Shown one piece after another: positions 18,275 through 30,045 of a DNA stretch of 64,000 nt. Source of the DNA: Acidovorax sp. A1169 (GTDB lineage Bacteria > Pseudomonadota > Gammaproteobacteria > Burkholderiales > Burkholderiaceae_C); the NCBI RefSeq assembly GCF_030704685.1, contig NZ_JAUZDX010000002.1, positions 1 to 64,000 on the forward strand, read 5' to 3'. The position numbers were made by a program, and so were the translations under genes. How positions within the stretch are numbered: position 1 is the stretch's first letter; each line of letters starts with the position of its first letter. The notes beneath the pieces are model-generated. The model was not told the DNA's origin, ran no database searches, and worked only from the letters and a program-made list of their open reading frames with translations.

Positions 18275-19666
18275 GTGACACTGCAATCGATGGTGCGTTG
18301 GTTAGGGGCGGTACTGGTGGTCGTGCTGGCCGGGTGCTCGTCCGTGCGGCCCTGGGTCAATGAGCCCATGCCCCTGGAAGAGCAATCGGTCACGCAGCGG
18401 CCTTCGCAGCGCGACCCGACCATCCTGGTCGCGGTCACCCTCTCGGGCGGTGGTGCGCGCGCAGCGGCCTTCGGCTTCGGCGTGCTCACCGAGATGCAGA
18501 ACACGGTGTTCGAGTGGAACGGTCGGCGCACCACGCTGCTCGATGCGACCGATGTGGTCAGCGGCGTCTCGGGCGGCAGCATCGTGGCCGCCTACTATGC
18601 GGCGCATGGCATCGAGGGGCTGCCGCGCTTCGAGCACGAGTTCCTGCGCCAGAACTTCCAGAACAGCCTGATCACCCAGGCCCTGCGCCCGGGCAACCTG
18701 GTGGACCTGACCTCGCCCTGGCTCGGTCGCACCCACCTGCTGGCGCGGCGGCTCGACGAGTTGTATGGCGGGCAGACCTTTGGCGACGTGGAAAAGCGCC
18801 CGCGCCACCCGCAGCTGTTCATCACCGCCACCGACATGTCTCTGGGCACGGGCTTCGAGTTCACCTGGGACCAGTTCGCGCTGATCTGCTCGGACCTGCG
18901 CACCGTGCCGCTGTCCTTCGCGGTGGCCGCCTCGTCGGCCGTGCCGCTGCTGCTCAGCCCCATGACGCTCAAGAACCATGCGGACCAGTGCGCCACCCGC
19001 CCCGCAGGGAGCCACCTGGCGCGCGCCAATGCAGGGGACTATCGTTCGCGGCTGTACCGGGTCAACGAGCAGAGCTACCTTGATGCCAGGCGCAAGCCCT
19101 ACATCCATCTGGTTGATGGTGGGTTGTCTGACAATCTTGGCGTGCAGCGCCTGCTCGACCGCGCCCTGGCAGGCGGCGGCCTGCGCGAGAGCTTCAGCGA
19201 GGTGGGCATTCCGCCGGGCAGTATCCGCAAGCTGGTGCTGATCACAGTAAACGCCGAGCGCGACCCCTCGTTCAACATCGACACCAGCGACAAGGTGCCC
19301 GACATGCTGCAGGTGGTGGATTCCCTTCTGTTCGGCACCGGCGCGCGCGCCACACGTGAGACGCAGGAATACCTGCGCGACATCACCGAGCAGTGGCGCA
19401 AGACCCTGGCCGTAAGTCCGCACAGCGGCGGCGACGTGTTCGCGCCGAACGCCGAGATCCACGTGGTGCCGGTCAACCTGCGCGATTCGCCCGACGACGT
19501 GGCTCGCCCGCGCCTGCTGCAGATCCCCACGGCTTTCTCCATCGAACAGCACGAGGTCACGGACCTGATCGAGGCCGGCGGCAGCGTTTTGCGGCACTCG
19601 CCCGAGTTCCGGGCACTGGTGAATTCGCTGCCGGTGTACCGCGGCGCCGAGGCTTCGCCCCAATAG
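18275..19666 (+). CDS. Patatin-like phospholipase lipoprotein
   Basis: Predicted 463-residue patatin-family lipase anchored as a lipoprotein. The signal peptide ends in the lipobox LAGC with Cys21. The oxyanion motif is SGGGARA, the nucleophile Ser99 lies in GVSGG, and the catalytic aspartate is in VDGGLSDN near residue 280. Start is GTG at 18275; an ATG at 18290 would leave a shorter but still workable signal, so the true start is uncertain. Likely acts at the cell envelope on phospholipids or acyl esters. Confidence 0.92.
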   Translation: MTLQSMVRWLGAVLVVVLAGCSSVRPWVNEPMPLEEQSVTQRPSQRDPTILVAVTLSGGGARAAAFGFGVLTEMQNTVFEWNGRRTTLLDATDVVSGVSGGSIVAAYYAAHGIEGLPRFEHEFLRQNFQNSLITQALRPGNLVDLTSPWLGRTHLLARRLDELYGGQTFGDVEKRPRHPQLFITATDMSLGTGFEFTWDQFALICSDLRTVPLSFAVAASSAVPLLLSPMTLKNHADQCATRPAGSHLARANAGDYRSRLYRVNEQSYLDARRKPYIHLVDGGLSDNLGVQRLLDRALAGGGLRESFSEVGIPPGSIRKLVLITVNAERDPSFNIDTSDKVPDMLQVVDSLLFGTGARATRETQEYLRDITEQWRKTLAVSPHSGGDVFAPNAEIHVVPVNLRDSPDDVARPRLLQIPTAFSIEQHEVTDLIEAGGSVLRHSPEFRALVNSLPVYRGAEASPQ

Positions 19667-19667
19667 C

Positions 19668-20342
19668 TCAGGGCCGTGTATCGGGCGCCGGCGTGGTCGG
19701 CACGTCCTGCTCCTCTGCCGCTTCGAGCTGCGCCGCCATGGCGCGCTGGTAGCCGGGGCGCTGTTGCAGGCGGTGCCAAAACATCAGCGTGCGCTCACCG
19801 AACTCGGGCGATAGGCCCAGGTGCTCGGCCAGCAGCAGCGCATAGCCCACCGAGACATCGGCTGCGGTGAAGCGGCCGGCACACAGGTACTCGCCATGGG
19901 CGAGGGCGGTTTCCACCGCGCGCAGGCGGGCCAGGAACCAGCGGCGGTAGTCCTCCACCACCTGGGGCTGCTGGCGTGCCTTGGGCTCGAAGCGGCCGTA
20001 GCGCAGCACCAGGGTCTGCGGAAAGGTCAGCGTGGCCTCGCCCAGGTGCAGCCAGTTGAGGTAGGCGCCATAGGCCGGGTCCACGGCGCGCACGTCCAGC
20101 CCGGCATCGGGGTGGGCGGCGGCCAGGTACTGGCAGATGGCGGCCGATTCGGTCATGCGCACGGCGTCCTGCACGAACAGGGGCACGGTGCCCAGGGGGT
20201 TGAGCTCCAGGAAGCTGCGCGCCTTCAGCCGTGGAGGAAAGGGCAGCATGTGCAGCGAGTACGGCAGCTGCAGCTCTTCGAGCATCCACAGGGGACGGAA
20301 CGAGCGTGCGCTGACGCAGTGGTACAGGTGGATCATCGGCAT
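19668..20342 (-). CDS. Glutathione S-transferase family protein
   Basis: Predicted 224-residue cytosolic GST. The N-terminal thioredoxin-like domain starts MPMIHLYHCVSARSFRPLWM and includes the glutathione-binding ESAAICQYLA. The C-terminal helical domain ends with a Glu/Pro-rich tail. The YxxxxxRSFRPLW start resembles the GstA/bacterial beta-theta class with a Ser or Cys near the active site. It converges on the patatin gene with only one base between stops. Substrate unknown. Confidence 0.9.
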   Translation of the reverse strand: MPMIHLYHCVSARSFRPLWMLEELQLPYSLHMLPFPPRLKARSFLELNPLGTVPLFVQDAVRMTESAAICQYLAAAHPDAGLDVRAVDPAYGAYLNWLHLGEATLTFPQTLVLRYGRFEPKARQQPQVVEDYRRWFLARLRAVETALAHGEYLCAGRFTAADVSVGYALLLAEHLGLSPEFGERTLMFWHRLQQRPGYQRAMAAQLEAAEEQDVPTTPAPDTRP

Positions 20343-20407
20343 TGGGGTTCAGTGTAGTGCGCGGCCATGGCCGCATGGGTTCCCCACGCTGCCAGTGCGG
20401 TTGCAGA

Positions 20408-21490
20408 TCACGCCGCCGTCCGGGCCAGGCGGCGGTACTCGGCCGGCGAATGCCCGGTCCATCCCTTGAAGGCGCGGATGAAGCTTTTCTCGTTGACGAA
20501 GCCTGCCGCCTCGGCCACTTGCTTGATAGGCCGGTCGCTGCGGTGCAGCAACTCCATGGCGCGGCCCTGCCGCACCTCGTCTTTCAGGCCCTGCAAGGTG
20601 GCGCCTTCCTCCTTGAGCTGGCGGTGCAGCGTGCGCGGTGATACGTGCAGCAGATGGGCCAGCGATTCGGCGCTGTGCGAGGCCAGCGCCTGGCTAGGGT
20701 GGCCCTGCACGGGCGCGCCCAGCAACTGGCGCACGCGGGCCACCAGCAGCCGGTCGCGCCGGTACTGCAGCACCGTGAGCGGCAGCGCATGCTGAAGCAT
20801 CTGGCGCAGCGCAGCCTCGTCGCGCCGCAGGGGCAGGCTGAGGTAGCGGGCGTCGAAGTGGATGGCGGTCTGCGGGGCGTTGAAGCGCACCGATCCCCCG
20901 GGGAACAGCACGCCATAGGCCTCGACATGCGGCGGCGCGGCGAAGGCGAATTCAGCCGCCAGCAGGGGAATGCGCGAATCCACCATCCAGCAACCCAGGC
21001 CATGGGCATTGCGCAGCACCGAGACCAGGCAGAACTCGCGCAGGGAGCCCAGGTCACGGTTCTCCGCGATGGAGAGTGTGGCCGTGGTGTCGGCTTGCGT
21101 GAGGTGCAGGGTGATGTCGTCGGCCAGCAGGCCGTGGTGGCGGCACCAGCGCTTGAGCGCCACGCCCAGGTCGGGCGAGCTGATGGAGGCGCGCGCCAGC
21201 ATGCCGTAGCTGCCCCAGGGCAGGCGCCGGCCGAACCAGCCCAGGGCCTCGTCATCGAGTTCCCGCATGGCGGCACCCGACACCTCTTCCATCTGCCAGG
21301 CCGTGATGCGCGCACTGTCATCGAACAGCAGGCCGGGCGCAATCTGTGCCTGCGCCAGCGCCCAGGCGGGGCTCATGCTGCGGCGCCTGTAAGCGAGTGC
21401 AATCGCCTGCACGAAGGCAATCGGCGTGGCCGCTGGGGCGGTCTTGGGGGCTGGAAGGTCGCTGGGTGCGGTGGAGGCAGGGGATTTCAC
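20408..21490 (-). CDS. AraC-family transcriptional regulator (arabinose-binding-domain type)
   Basis: Predicted 360-residue regulator of the OruR/ArgR-like AraC group. The C-terminal AraC HTH pair is clear: [20 protein letters not shown] and [20 protein letters not shown] followed by [11 protein letters not shown]. The long N-terminal half is a typical ligand-binding module of this group. The start is GTG at 21490 and is not certain; an internal ATG at residue 39 would shorten it. It is divergent from the acyl-CoA synthetase gene across 130 bp, so control of that operon is plausible. Confidence 0.9.
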   Translation of the reverse strand: MKSPASTAPSDLPAPKTAPAATPIAFVQAIALAYRRRSMSPAWALAQAQIAPGLLFDDSARITAWQMEEVSGAAMRELDDEALGWFGRRLPWGSYGMLARASISSPDLGVALKRWCRHHGLLADDITLHLTQADTTATLSIAENRDLGSLREFCLVSVLRNAHGLGCWMVDSRIPLLAAEFAFAAPPHVEAYGVLFPGGSVRFNAPQTAIHFDARYLSLPLRRDEAALRQMLQHALPLTVLQYRRDRLLVARVRQLLGAPVQGHPSQALASHSAESLAHLLHVSPRTLHRQLKEEGATLQGLKDEVRQGRAMELLHRSDRPIKQVAEAAGFVNEKSFIRAFKGWTGHSPAEYRRLARTAA

Positions 21491-21620
21491 GGGGTACAGT
21501 GTGCATGAGCCGTGGCACGATCTGCAACCTTTGTGTCCACCACGGGCCGCGGTGGGCTTCTATGCTTGGGGTGACATTGCCCATGCCGCGCGGGCAAGCG
21601 ATACGCAAGGAGACAAGACA

Positions 21621-23351
<1,731 letters not shown>

Positions 23352-23365
23352 AAGAGATTCACTGC

Positions 23366-24973
23366 ATGACCATCCTTGACACCCAACTGAACGCCCGCTC
23401 GGCCGACTTCCTGGCCAACGCGGCCGCCATGCGCACCCTGGTCGATGACCTGCGCAGCCATCTCGACAAGGTGGCCCAGGGCGGCGGGGAGGCCGCCCGT
23501 GCCAAGCACACGGCGCGCGGCAAGCTGCTGCCACGCGAGCGCGTGCAGATGCTGCTGGACCCGGGAACGCCCTTCCTGGAGCTGGCGCCGCTGGCCGCGC
23601 TCAACATGTACAACAACGATGCGCCGAGCGCTGGCCTGATCGCCGGCATCGGCCGCGTGAGCGGCGTGGACTGCATGGTCGTGTGCAACGACGCCACGGT
23701 GAAGGGCGGCACCTACTACCCGCTGACCGTCAAGAAGCACCTGCGCGCGCAGGAGGTGGCGCAGCAGAACCACCTGACCTGCATCTACCTGGTGGACTCG
23801 GGCGGCGCCAACCTGCCCAACCAGGATGAGGTCTTCCCGGACCGCGACCACTTCGGCCGCATCTTCTTCAACCAGGCCAACATGAGTGCCCTGGGCATTG
23901 CGCAGATCGCCGTGGTCATGGGCAGTTGCACGGCCGGCGGCGCCTACGTGCCGGCCATGAGCGACGAATCCATCATCGTCAAGAACCAGGGCACCATCTT
24001 CCTGGGCGGCCCGCCGCTGGTGAAGGCTGCCACCGGAGAGGTGGTCACGGCCGAGGACCTGGGCGGTGGCGACGTACACACGCGCCTGTCGGGCGTGGCC
24101 GACCACTTGGCGCAGAACGACCTGCACGCGCTGCAGCTGGCGCGCAATGCGGTGCGCAACCTGAACAAGGCCAAGGCCGCAGCGCCGGCCGACAGCGCGC
24201 CGCTGCCGCCGAAGTTCGCCGGCGAAGAACTCTACGGCGTGATCCCGGTGGACACACGCAAGCCCTTCGACGTGCGCGAGATCATCGCCCGCATCGTCGA
24301 CGGCAGCGAGTTCGACGAGTTCAAGGCGCGCTACGGCACCACGCTGGTCACGGGCTTCGCGCGCATCGAGGGCATGGCCGTGGGCATCATCGCCAACAAC
24401 GGCATCCTGTTCAGCGAGTCGGCCCTGAAGGGCGCGCATTTCATCGAGCTGTGCTGCCAGCGCAAGATCCCGCTGGTGTTCCTGCAGAACATCACCGGCT
24501 TCATGGTCGGCCGCAAGTACGAGAACGAGGGCATTGCGCGCAACGGCGCCAAGATGGTCACGGCAGTGGCCACCGCCGCCGTGCCCAAGTTCACCATCAT
24601 CATCGGCGGCAGCTTCGGCGCCGGCAACTACGGCATGTGCGGCCGCGCCTACAGCCCGCGCTTTTTGTGGATGTGGCCCAACGCGCGCATCAGCGTCATG
24701 GGCGGCGACCAGGCCGCCGGCGTGCTCGCCACCGTCAAGCGCGATGGCATCGAGGGCAAGGGCGGCCAGTGGAGCGCCGAGGAGGAAGAGGCCTTCAAGG
24801 CCCCCATCCGCCGCCAGTACGAGGACCAGGGCCACCCCTACTACGCCACCGCGCGCCTGTGGGACGACGGCGTGATCGACCCGGCCGACACGCGCCGCGT
24901 GCTGGCGCTGGGCCTGGCCGCCACGCGCAACGCGCCCATCGAAGACACCAAGTTCGGTTTGTTCCGGATGTAA
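23366..24973 (+). CDS. liuB: Methylcrotonyl-CoA carboxylase beta (carboxyltransferase) subunit
   Basis: Predicted 535-residue carboxyltransferase. N- and C-terminal crotonase-like domains are both present, with the characteristic [33 protein letters not shown] and [16 protein letters not shown] segments. The length and the tight operon with a biotin-containing alpha subunit mark 3-methylcrotonyl-CoA carboxylase of leucine catabolism, although propionyl-CoA carboxylase beta is a close homologue. The reading frame stays open upstream across the synthetase gene, but ATG 23366, right after its stop, gives the standard N-terminus. It would transfer CO2 from biotin to 3-methylcrotonyl-CoA. Confidence 0.95.
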   Translation: MTILDTQLNARSADFLANAAAMRTLVDDLRSHLDKVAQGGGEAARAKHTARGKLLPRERVQMLLDPGTPFLELAPLAALNMYNNDAPSAGLIAGIGRVSGVDCMVVCNDATVKGGTYYPLTVKKHLRAQEVAQQNHLTCIYLVDSGGANLPNQDEVFPDRDHFGRIFFNQANMSALGIAQIAVVMGSCTAGGAYVPAMSDESIIVKNQGTIFLGGPPLVKAATGEVVTAEDLGGGDVHTRLSGVADHLAQNDLHALQLARNAVRNLNKAKAAAPADSAPLPPKFAGEELYGVIPVDTRKPFDVREIIARIVDGSEFDEFKARYGTTLVTGFARIEGMAVGIIANNGILFSESALKGAHFIELCCQRKIPLVFLQNITGFMVGRKYENEGIARNGAKMVTAVATAAVPKFTIIIGGSFGAGNYGMCGRAYSPRFLWMWPNARISVMGGDQAAGVLATVKRDGIEGKGGQWSAEEEEAFKAPIRRQYEDQGHPYYATARLWDDGVIDPADTRRVLALGLAATRNAPIEDTKFGLFRM

Positions 24974-24985
24974 GGACCGATTGCC

Positions 24986-25786
24986 ATGGGAACGAACAAC
25001 CTCGCCATCACCTATGCAGGCGCCGTGGCGCGCATCACGCTCACGCAGCCTGAGATCCGCAACGCCTTCAGCGACGAAGTCATCGCCGAGATCACGGCGG
25101 CCTTCACTGAAGTGGGTGCACGCGCCGAGGTGCGCGCCGTGGTGCTGGCGGCCGAGGGCCCCGCGTTCTGTGCGGGCGCCAACCTCAACTGGATGCGCCG
25201 CATGGCCGACTACACGCGCGACGAGAACGTGGCCGATGCAGGCAAGCTCGCCGAGATGCTGCGCGTGATCTACGAATGCCCCAAACCCACCATTGCCCGT
25301 GTGCAGGGCGATGTGTATGCCGGCGGCGTGGGCCTGGTGGCCGCCTGCGACATGGCGGTGGCGGTGGACACGGCGGGCTTCTGCCTGAGCGAGGTGAAGC
25401 TGGGCCTGATCCCCGCGACGATCAGCCCTTACGTGATCCGCGCCATGGGCGCGCGCGCGGCGCACCGCTACTTTCTCACGGCCGAGCGCTTCAGCGCGGC
25501 CGAGGCGCTGCGCATCGGCTTCGTGCACGAGGTGGTGGCGGCCGACCCGGACTTCGCGGCATTGGACGCCAAGGTGGCCGAGCTGCTCAAGGCGCTGACC
25601 AGTGCCAGCCCGGCGGCCGTGCGCGCCTGCAAGAAGCTGGTGATCAACGTGGCCGAGCGCGAAATCAACGCGCAGCTGATCGACGCCACGGTGCAGGGCA
25701 TCGCCGACATCCGCGCCAGCGAGGAAGGCCGCGAGGGCGTGCAGTCCTTCCTGCAAAAGCGCAAGCCCGCCTGGCTGGCCGTTTGA
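24986..25786 (+). CDS. liuC: Methylglutaconyl-CoA hydratase (enoyl-CoA hydratase family)
   Basis: Predicted 266-residue crotonase-fold hydratase. The oxyanion-hole segments are EGPAFCAGANLNWM and QGDVYAGGVGLVAACDMAV. It lies 12 bp after liuB and belongs to the carboxylase operon, so it should hydrate 3-methylglutaconyl-CoA to HMG-CoA. Other enoyl-CoA hydratases share this fold, but the operon position is the decisive evidence. Length is normal for the family. Confidence 0.93.
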   Translation: MGTNNLAITYAGAVARITLTQPEIRNAFSDEVIAEITAAFTEVGARAEVRAVVLAAEGPAFCAGANLNWMRRMADYTRDENVADAGKLAEMLRVIYECPKPTIARVQGDVYAGGVGLVAACDMAVAVDTAGFCLSEVKLGLIPATISPYVIRAMGARAAHRYFLTAERFSAAEALRIGFVHEVVAADPDFAALDAKVAELLKALTSASPAAVRACKKLVINVAEREINAQLIDATVQGIADIRASEEGREGVQSFLQKRKPAWLAV

Positions 25787-25806
25787 TCTTCTGACTGGAA
25801 ATCCCC

Positions 25807-26526
25807 ATGGACGCACTCTGGCTCAGCATCGTTCAGTGGCTGCACACCATCGGCCTGCATGTGGACGCGGGCACCGCACGCGACGTGGCCGGCGGGGTGG
25901 CCCACGCCACCCAGCAGCTCGACATGCCCGGCCTGCTGGCCCTGGCGGCCGCCCTGGGCTGGGCCAGCGGCGTGCGCCTGTACGCCGTGGTGTTCATGGT
26001 CGGCGCCATGGGCTGGGCCGGCTGGCTGCCGCTGCCGCCGGGCCTCTCGGTGCTGCAAAGCCCGATGGTGCTGGCGGTCAGCGGTTGCATGCTGGTGGTG
26101 GAGTTCTTCGCCGACAAGGTGCCCTGGTTCGACAGCCTCTGGGACGCCGTGCACGCCTTCATCCGGGTGCCTGCCGGGGCGCTGCTGGCGGCCGGGGTGT
26201 TCGGGGCGGACAGCGCCACCATGGGGCTGGTGGGCGGGCTCATGGGCGGCTCGCTCGCCGCCACTTCGCTGGCCACCAAGATGACGGCGCGCGCCGCGGC
26301 CAACACCTCGCCCGAACCGTTTTCCAACTGGGGCCTGTCCTTTCTTGAGGACGGGCTGGTGGTCGGCGTGGTCTGGCTCGCCACGCAGTACCCGGTGACC
26401 TTCGGTGTGGTGCTGGTGGTGATGCTTGTGGTCTCGGTGCTGCTGCTGGTGGTGCTCTTCAAGTTTCTGCGCGCCGTGCTGCGGCGCTTGTCTTCTCTCT
26501 TTTCCGGCCCCGCGAAGGCGGTTTAA
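25807..26526 (+). CDS. DUF4126 membrane protein
   Basis: Predicted 239-residue inner-membrane protein of the DUF4126 family. Hydrophobic segments occur near residues 38-52, 60-75, 80-95, 122-150 and 185-220, the last one very long (VTFGVVLVVMLVVSVLLLVV). The conserved ASGVRLYAVVFMVGAMG and EFFADKVPWFDSLWDAVH regions are characteristic. It sits 20 bp after liuC and 5 bp before liuD, so it is embedded in the carboxylase operon although it has no known link to leucine metabolism. Function unknown. Confidence 0.9.
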   Translation: MDALWLSIVQWLHTIGLHVDAGTARDVAGGVAHATQQLDMPGLLALAAALGWASGVRLYAVVFMVGAMGWAGWLPLPPGLSVLQSPMVLAVSGCMLVVEFFADKVPWFDSLWDAVHAFIRVPAGALLAAGVFGADSATMGLVGGLMGGSLAATSLATKMTARAAANTSPEPFSNWGLSFLEDGLVVGVVWLATQYPVTFGVVLVVMLVVSVLLLVVLFKFLRAVLRRLSSLFSGPAKAV

Positions 26527-26531
26527 TTCCT

Positions 26532-28544
26532 ATGTTTACCAAGATCCTGATTGCCAACCGGGGCGAGATCGCTTGCCGTGTTGCCGCCACTGCCCGCCGC
26601 ATGGGGGTGAAGACCGTGGCGGTGTACTCGGACGCCGATGCGGGCGCCAAGCATGTCGCGGTGTGCGACGAGTCCGTACACATCGGCGGCAGCGCACCCA
26701 AGGAAAGCTACCTGCAGTGGCAGCGCATCATCGCCGCCGCCAAGGCCACGGGTGCGCAGGCCGTGCATCCGGGATACGGCTTCCTGAGCGAGAACGAGGA
26801 ATTCGCCCAGGCCTGCGCCGACGCGGGCCTGGTGTTTATCGGCCCGCCGCCCTCGGCGATCCAGGCCATGGGGCTCAAGGCCGAGTCCAAGCAGCTCATG
26901 GAGAAGGCCGGTGTGCCCCTGGTGCCCGGCTACCACGGTGCCGACCAGGACCCGGCCCTGCTGCAGCGCGAGGCCGACCGCATCGGCTACCCGGTGCTGA
27001 TCAAGGCCAGCGCCGGTGGTGGCGGCAAGGGCATGCGCGCCGTGGAGTCGGCGGCCGAGTTCGCCGATGCCCTGGCCTCGTGCCAGCGCGAGGCCATCAA
27101 CAGCTTCGGCGACGATGCGGTGCTGATCGAAAAGTACGTGCAGCGCCCGCGCCACATCGAGATCCAGGTGTTCGGCGATACCCAGGGCAACTACGTCTAC
27201 CTGTTCGAGCGCGACTGCTCGGTGCAGCGCCGCCACCAGAAGGTGCTGGAGGAAGCCCCGGCCCCGGGCATGACCGAGGCCATGCGCCAGGAAATGGGCA
27301 ACGCCGCCGTGGCCGCCGCCCGCGCCGTGAACTACGTCGGCGCCGGCACGGTGGAATTCATCGTCGAGCAGCGGGCCGACGGCAGCATGAACTTCTTCTT
27401 CATGGAGATGAACACCCGCCTGCAGGTGGAGCACCCCGTGACCGAGGCCATCACCGGCCAGGATCTGGTGGAGTGGCAGCTGCGCGTGGCCTCGGGCGAG
27501 CCGCTGCCGCTGGCGCAGGACCAACTGCGCATCACCGGCCACGCCATCGAGGCGCGCATCTGCGCCGAGAACCCCGACAACAACTTCCTGCCCGCCACGG
27601 GCGCGCTGCACGTGTACGGCCTGCCCGCCCATGTGGCCTTCGAGCGCGGCACGGTGCGCGTGGACTCGGGTGTGCGCCAGGGCGATGCCATCAGCCCCTT
27701 CTACGACTCCATGGTGGCCAAGCTCATCGTGCATGGCGACACGCGCGAGCAGGCCCTGGCCCGCCTGGACGAGGCCCTGGCCCAGACGCACATCGTGGGG
27801 CTGGCCACCAATGTGCAGTTCCTGCGCCGCGTGGCGCGCACCGATTCGTTTGCCCAGGCCCAGCTCGACACCGCGCTGATCCCGCGCGAGCAGGCCGTGC
27901 TGTTCAAGAGAGAGGACGTGGGCCTGCCGCTGGCCGCCGCCAGCGCCGTGGCGCAGACGCTGTTGCGCGAGCGCGCCACCGAGGGCGTGGACCCGTTCAG
28001 CCGCCGCGATGGCTTTCATACGCACGGTGTGGTGCAGCGCCGCTTCGAGTTCGAGTTCGGTGGCGAGCATGCCAAGGCCTGGCTCACCTACGAGCGCGGC
28101 GGCAGCCTGCACCTGGCGGTGGGCGAGGGCGCTGCCCAGGTGGCCGGGCCCCTGGTGTTGGCCCCCGTTGGCGATGCCATCGACCTGCAGTTCGCCGGCC
28201 AGCGCACGCGCGCCGCCGTGTACGCCCAGGGCGAGGTGGACCATGTGTTCACGCCCCAAGGCGCCACGCAGATCGTGGCCATCGACCTGCTGGCCCATTC
28301 CGGCGAAGCGGCGGCCGAGGGCGGGCGCCTCACGGCCCCCATGCCCGGCAAGGTGGTGTCGTTCGCCGTCAAGGCCGGCGACAAGGTCGCCAAGGGCCAG
28401 GCCCTGGCCGTGATGGAGGCGATGAAGATGGAGCACACCATTGCCGCCCCGGTGGATGGTGTGGTGCAGGAGCTGCTCTATGCGCCCGGCGACCAGGTGG
28501 CCGAAGGAGCCGAGCTGCTCAAGCTGGTGACAGTTGCTGCCTGA
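26532..28544 (+). CDS. liuD: Methylcrotonyl-CoA carboxylase alpha (biotin) subunit
   Basis: Predicted 670-residue protein joining a biotin carboxylase (about residues 1-446, starting MFTKILIANRGEIACRV and with GGGGKGMR as ATP grasp loop), a middle linker domain, and a C-terminal biotinyl domain. The biotinylated lysine is Lys632 in EAMKM. It carboxylates biotin using ATP and bicarbonate for the beta subunit. It follows the DUF4126 gene after 5 bp. The acetyl-CoA and propionyl-CoA carboxylases are close relatives, but the operon context favours 3-methylcrotonyl-CoA. Confidence 0.95.
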   Translation: MFTKILIANRGEIACRVAATARRMGVKTVAVYSDADAGAKHVAVCDESVHIGGSAPKESYLQWQRIIAAAKATGAQAVHPGYGFLSENEEFAQACADAGLVFIGPPPSAIQAMGLKAESKQLMEKAGVPLVPGYHGADQDPALLQREADRIGYPVLIKASAGGGGKGMRAVESAAEFADALASCQREAINSFGDDAVLIEKYVQRPRHIEIQVFGDTQGNYVYLFERDCSVQRRHQKVLEEAPAPGMTEAMRQEMGNAAVAAARAVNYVGAGTVEFIVEQRADGSMNFFFMEMNTRLQVEHPVTEAITGQDLVEWQLRVASGEPLPLAQDQLRITGHAIEARICAENPDNNFLPATGALHVYGLPAHVAFERGTVRVDSGVRQGDAISPFYDSMVAKLIVHGDTREQALARLDEALAQTHIVGLATNVQFLRRVARTDSFAQAQLDTALIPREQAVLFKREDVGLPLAAASAVAQTLLRERATEGVDPFSRRDGFHTHGVVQRRFEFEFGGEHAKAWLTYERGGSLHLAVGEGAAQVAGPLVLAPVGDAIDLQFAGQRTRAAVYAQGEVDHVFTPQGATQIVAIDLLAHSGEAAAEGGRLTAPMPGKVVSFAVKAGDKVAKGQALAVMEAMKMEHTIAAPVDGVVQELLYAPGDQVAEGAELLKLVTVAA

Positions 28545-28574
28545 CCCCCTGCAGGCGCGGTACGCTTACGGCCC

Positions 28575-29495
28575 ATGAACATCACTTTTTGCTGTACCGA
28601 TACCAAGGCCGAGCCTTGGCTGCAAGGCCTGCAGGCGGCCCTGCCCGATGCCTCCATATCCGTCTGGCAACGGGGCGCACCCCAGGCCGACTACGCCGTG
28701 GTCTGGGCGCCGCCCCAGCAGTTCATGGACGAGCAGCAGGCCCTGAAGGCGCTGTTCAACATCGGCGCGGGCGTGGATGCGCTGCTCAAGCTGCGCCTGC
28801 CGCCCGGCGTGCGCGTGGTGCGCCTTGACGATGCCGGCATGGCCGTGCAGATGGCCGAGTACGTGTGCCACGCCGTCATCCGCCACTTCCGCGAGTTCGA
28901 TGCCTACGAGGCCGACTTGCAGGCCGGGCGCTGGGGCTACCGCAAGCCGCGCCTGCGCAGCGAGTTCCCGGTCGGCGTGATGGGGCTCGGCGTGCTGGGC
29001 GAGCGCGTGGCCCGGGCGCTGGCGCAGTTCGATTTTCCGGTCAACGGCTGGAGCCGCTCGCCCAAGGCCATCGAGGGCGTGCGCGGGTTCAGCGGTGCCA
29101 AGGGGTTCAATGATTTCCTCGCTGCCAGCCGGGTGCTGGTCAACCTGCTGCCGCTCACGCCCGAGACCGAGAATGTGATGAACCGCGAGACGCTGTCGCG
29201 CCTGCAGCCGGGCGCGTATGTGGTCAACGTGGCGCGCGGAGCGCACCTCGTGGAGGAGGACCTGCTGGCCCTCATCGACAGCGGCCACGTGGCCGGTGCC
29301 ACGCTGGACGTGTTCCGCAAGGAGCCCTTGCCCGCCGGCCACCCGTTCTGGAACCACTCGCGCATCGTGGTCACGCCGCACACCTCGGCACGCACCCTGC
29401 GCGAGGAGAGCATTGCCCAGATCGCGCGCAAGATGGTGGCCCTTGAGCGCGGCGAGGCCGTGGCCGGTGTGGTGGATCCCGGTCGCGGGTACTGA
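28575..29495 (+). CDS. ghrA: Glyoxylate/hydroxypyruvate reductase A-like
   Basis: Predicted 306-residue NAD(P)-dependent D-2-hydroxyacid dehydrogenase of the GhrA branch. Rossmann motif GLGVLGERVA, substrate-binding Arg in VNVARGAHLVEEDLL, and catalytic His in VVTPHTSA are seen. It would reduce glyoxylate or hydroxypyruvate. It begins 30 bp after liuD, so it may be read from the same transcript. A link to glyoxylate made when AceK favours the shunt is suggestive only. Confidence 0.9.
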   Translation: MNITFCCTDTKAEPWLQGLQAALPDASISVWQRGAPQADYAVVWAPPQQFMDEQQALKALFNIGAGVDALLKLRLPPGVRVVRLDDAGMAVQMAEYVCHAVIRHFREFDAYEADLQAGRWGYRKPRLRSEFPVGVMGLGVLGERVARALAQFDFPVNGWSRSPKAIEGVRGFSGAKGFNDFLAASRVLVNLLPLTPETENVMNRETLSRLQPGAYVVNVARGAHLVEEDLLALIDSGHVAGATLDVFRKEPLPAGHPFWNHSRIVVTPHTSARTLREESIAQIARKMVALERGEAVAGVVDPGRGY

Positions 29496-29580
29496 AGCGT
29501 TTCATGGACAGCGGGTGGCGCTTGGGTGCCATGAAAAACGGAGTGGGACAGTCCCTGCGCTTCGGGTAACAATGGCGCCC

Positions 29581-30045
29581 ATGGTTGCCACCCCCGCGTC
29601 TTCACCACCGTCCTCTTTGTGGCGGATCTTGGGCCTGCTGGGCTGGTTTGTCCTGCTGCCTAGCGCGCTCACGGTGCTGGGTGCGGCGTGGCTGCTCGGC
29701 GGTTCGCTGCCCGGGGGCGACATGCGTACCGCCCCGGGCCGGGTGGTGGGGCACGAGACCACCAATCTGCACCGCAGCGTGGGCGAAAAGAGCGTAGTGG
29801 AGTTTGCCGCCCACGACGGCCGCACCTTGCGCGTCGTGGATTCACTGGTGCGCCAGGGCGCGGCGGTGCACAAGGTGGGCGAGGCTGTCACCGTGCGCTA
29901 CCCGGCCCAAGACCCCCTGCAGGCCGAGATCGGTGGGTCTTCCATCGTCAAGCGGGTGCTGGGCTGGGCGTTGCTGCTGTGCGGCGGCCTGGGCATGCTC
30001 GCGGGATGGCTGCTGCTGCGCCTGCGGCCCGTCAGTCCAGCGTGA
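29581..30045 (+). CDS. Small membrane protein (DUF3592-like)
   Basis: Predicted 154-residue protein with two membrane segments: near residues 12-34 (WRILGLLGWFVLLPSALTVL) and at the C-terminus (VLGWALLLCGGLGMLAGWLL). Between them is a small beta-rich domain containing GRVVGHET and VGEAVTVRYPAQDP, as in DUF3592. An in-frame ATG at 29572 also exists but lies in a TAACAAT -10-like sequence, so 29581 is preferred. The last 14 bp overlap the opposite Bug protein gene. Function unknown. Confidence 0.8.
   Translation: MVATPASSPPSSLWRILGLLGWFVLLPSALTVLGAAWLLGGSLPGGDMRTAPGRVVGHETTNLHRSVGEKSVVEFAAHDGRTLRVVDSLVRQGAAVHKVGEAVTVRYPAQDPLQAEIGGSSIVKRVLGWALLLCGGLGMLAGWLLLRLRPVSPA

Noticed and set aside
26426-28828. 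800-residue frame overlapping DUF4126, liuD and ghrA
   Set aside because: Compositionally an arginine/glycine-rich frame shadow; the three genes in other frames have complete domain motifs.
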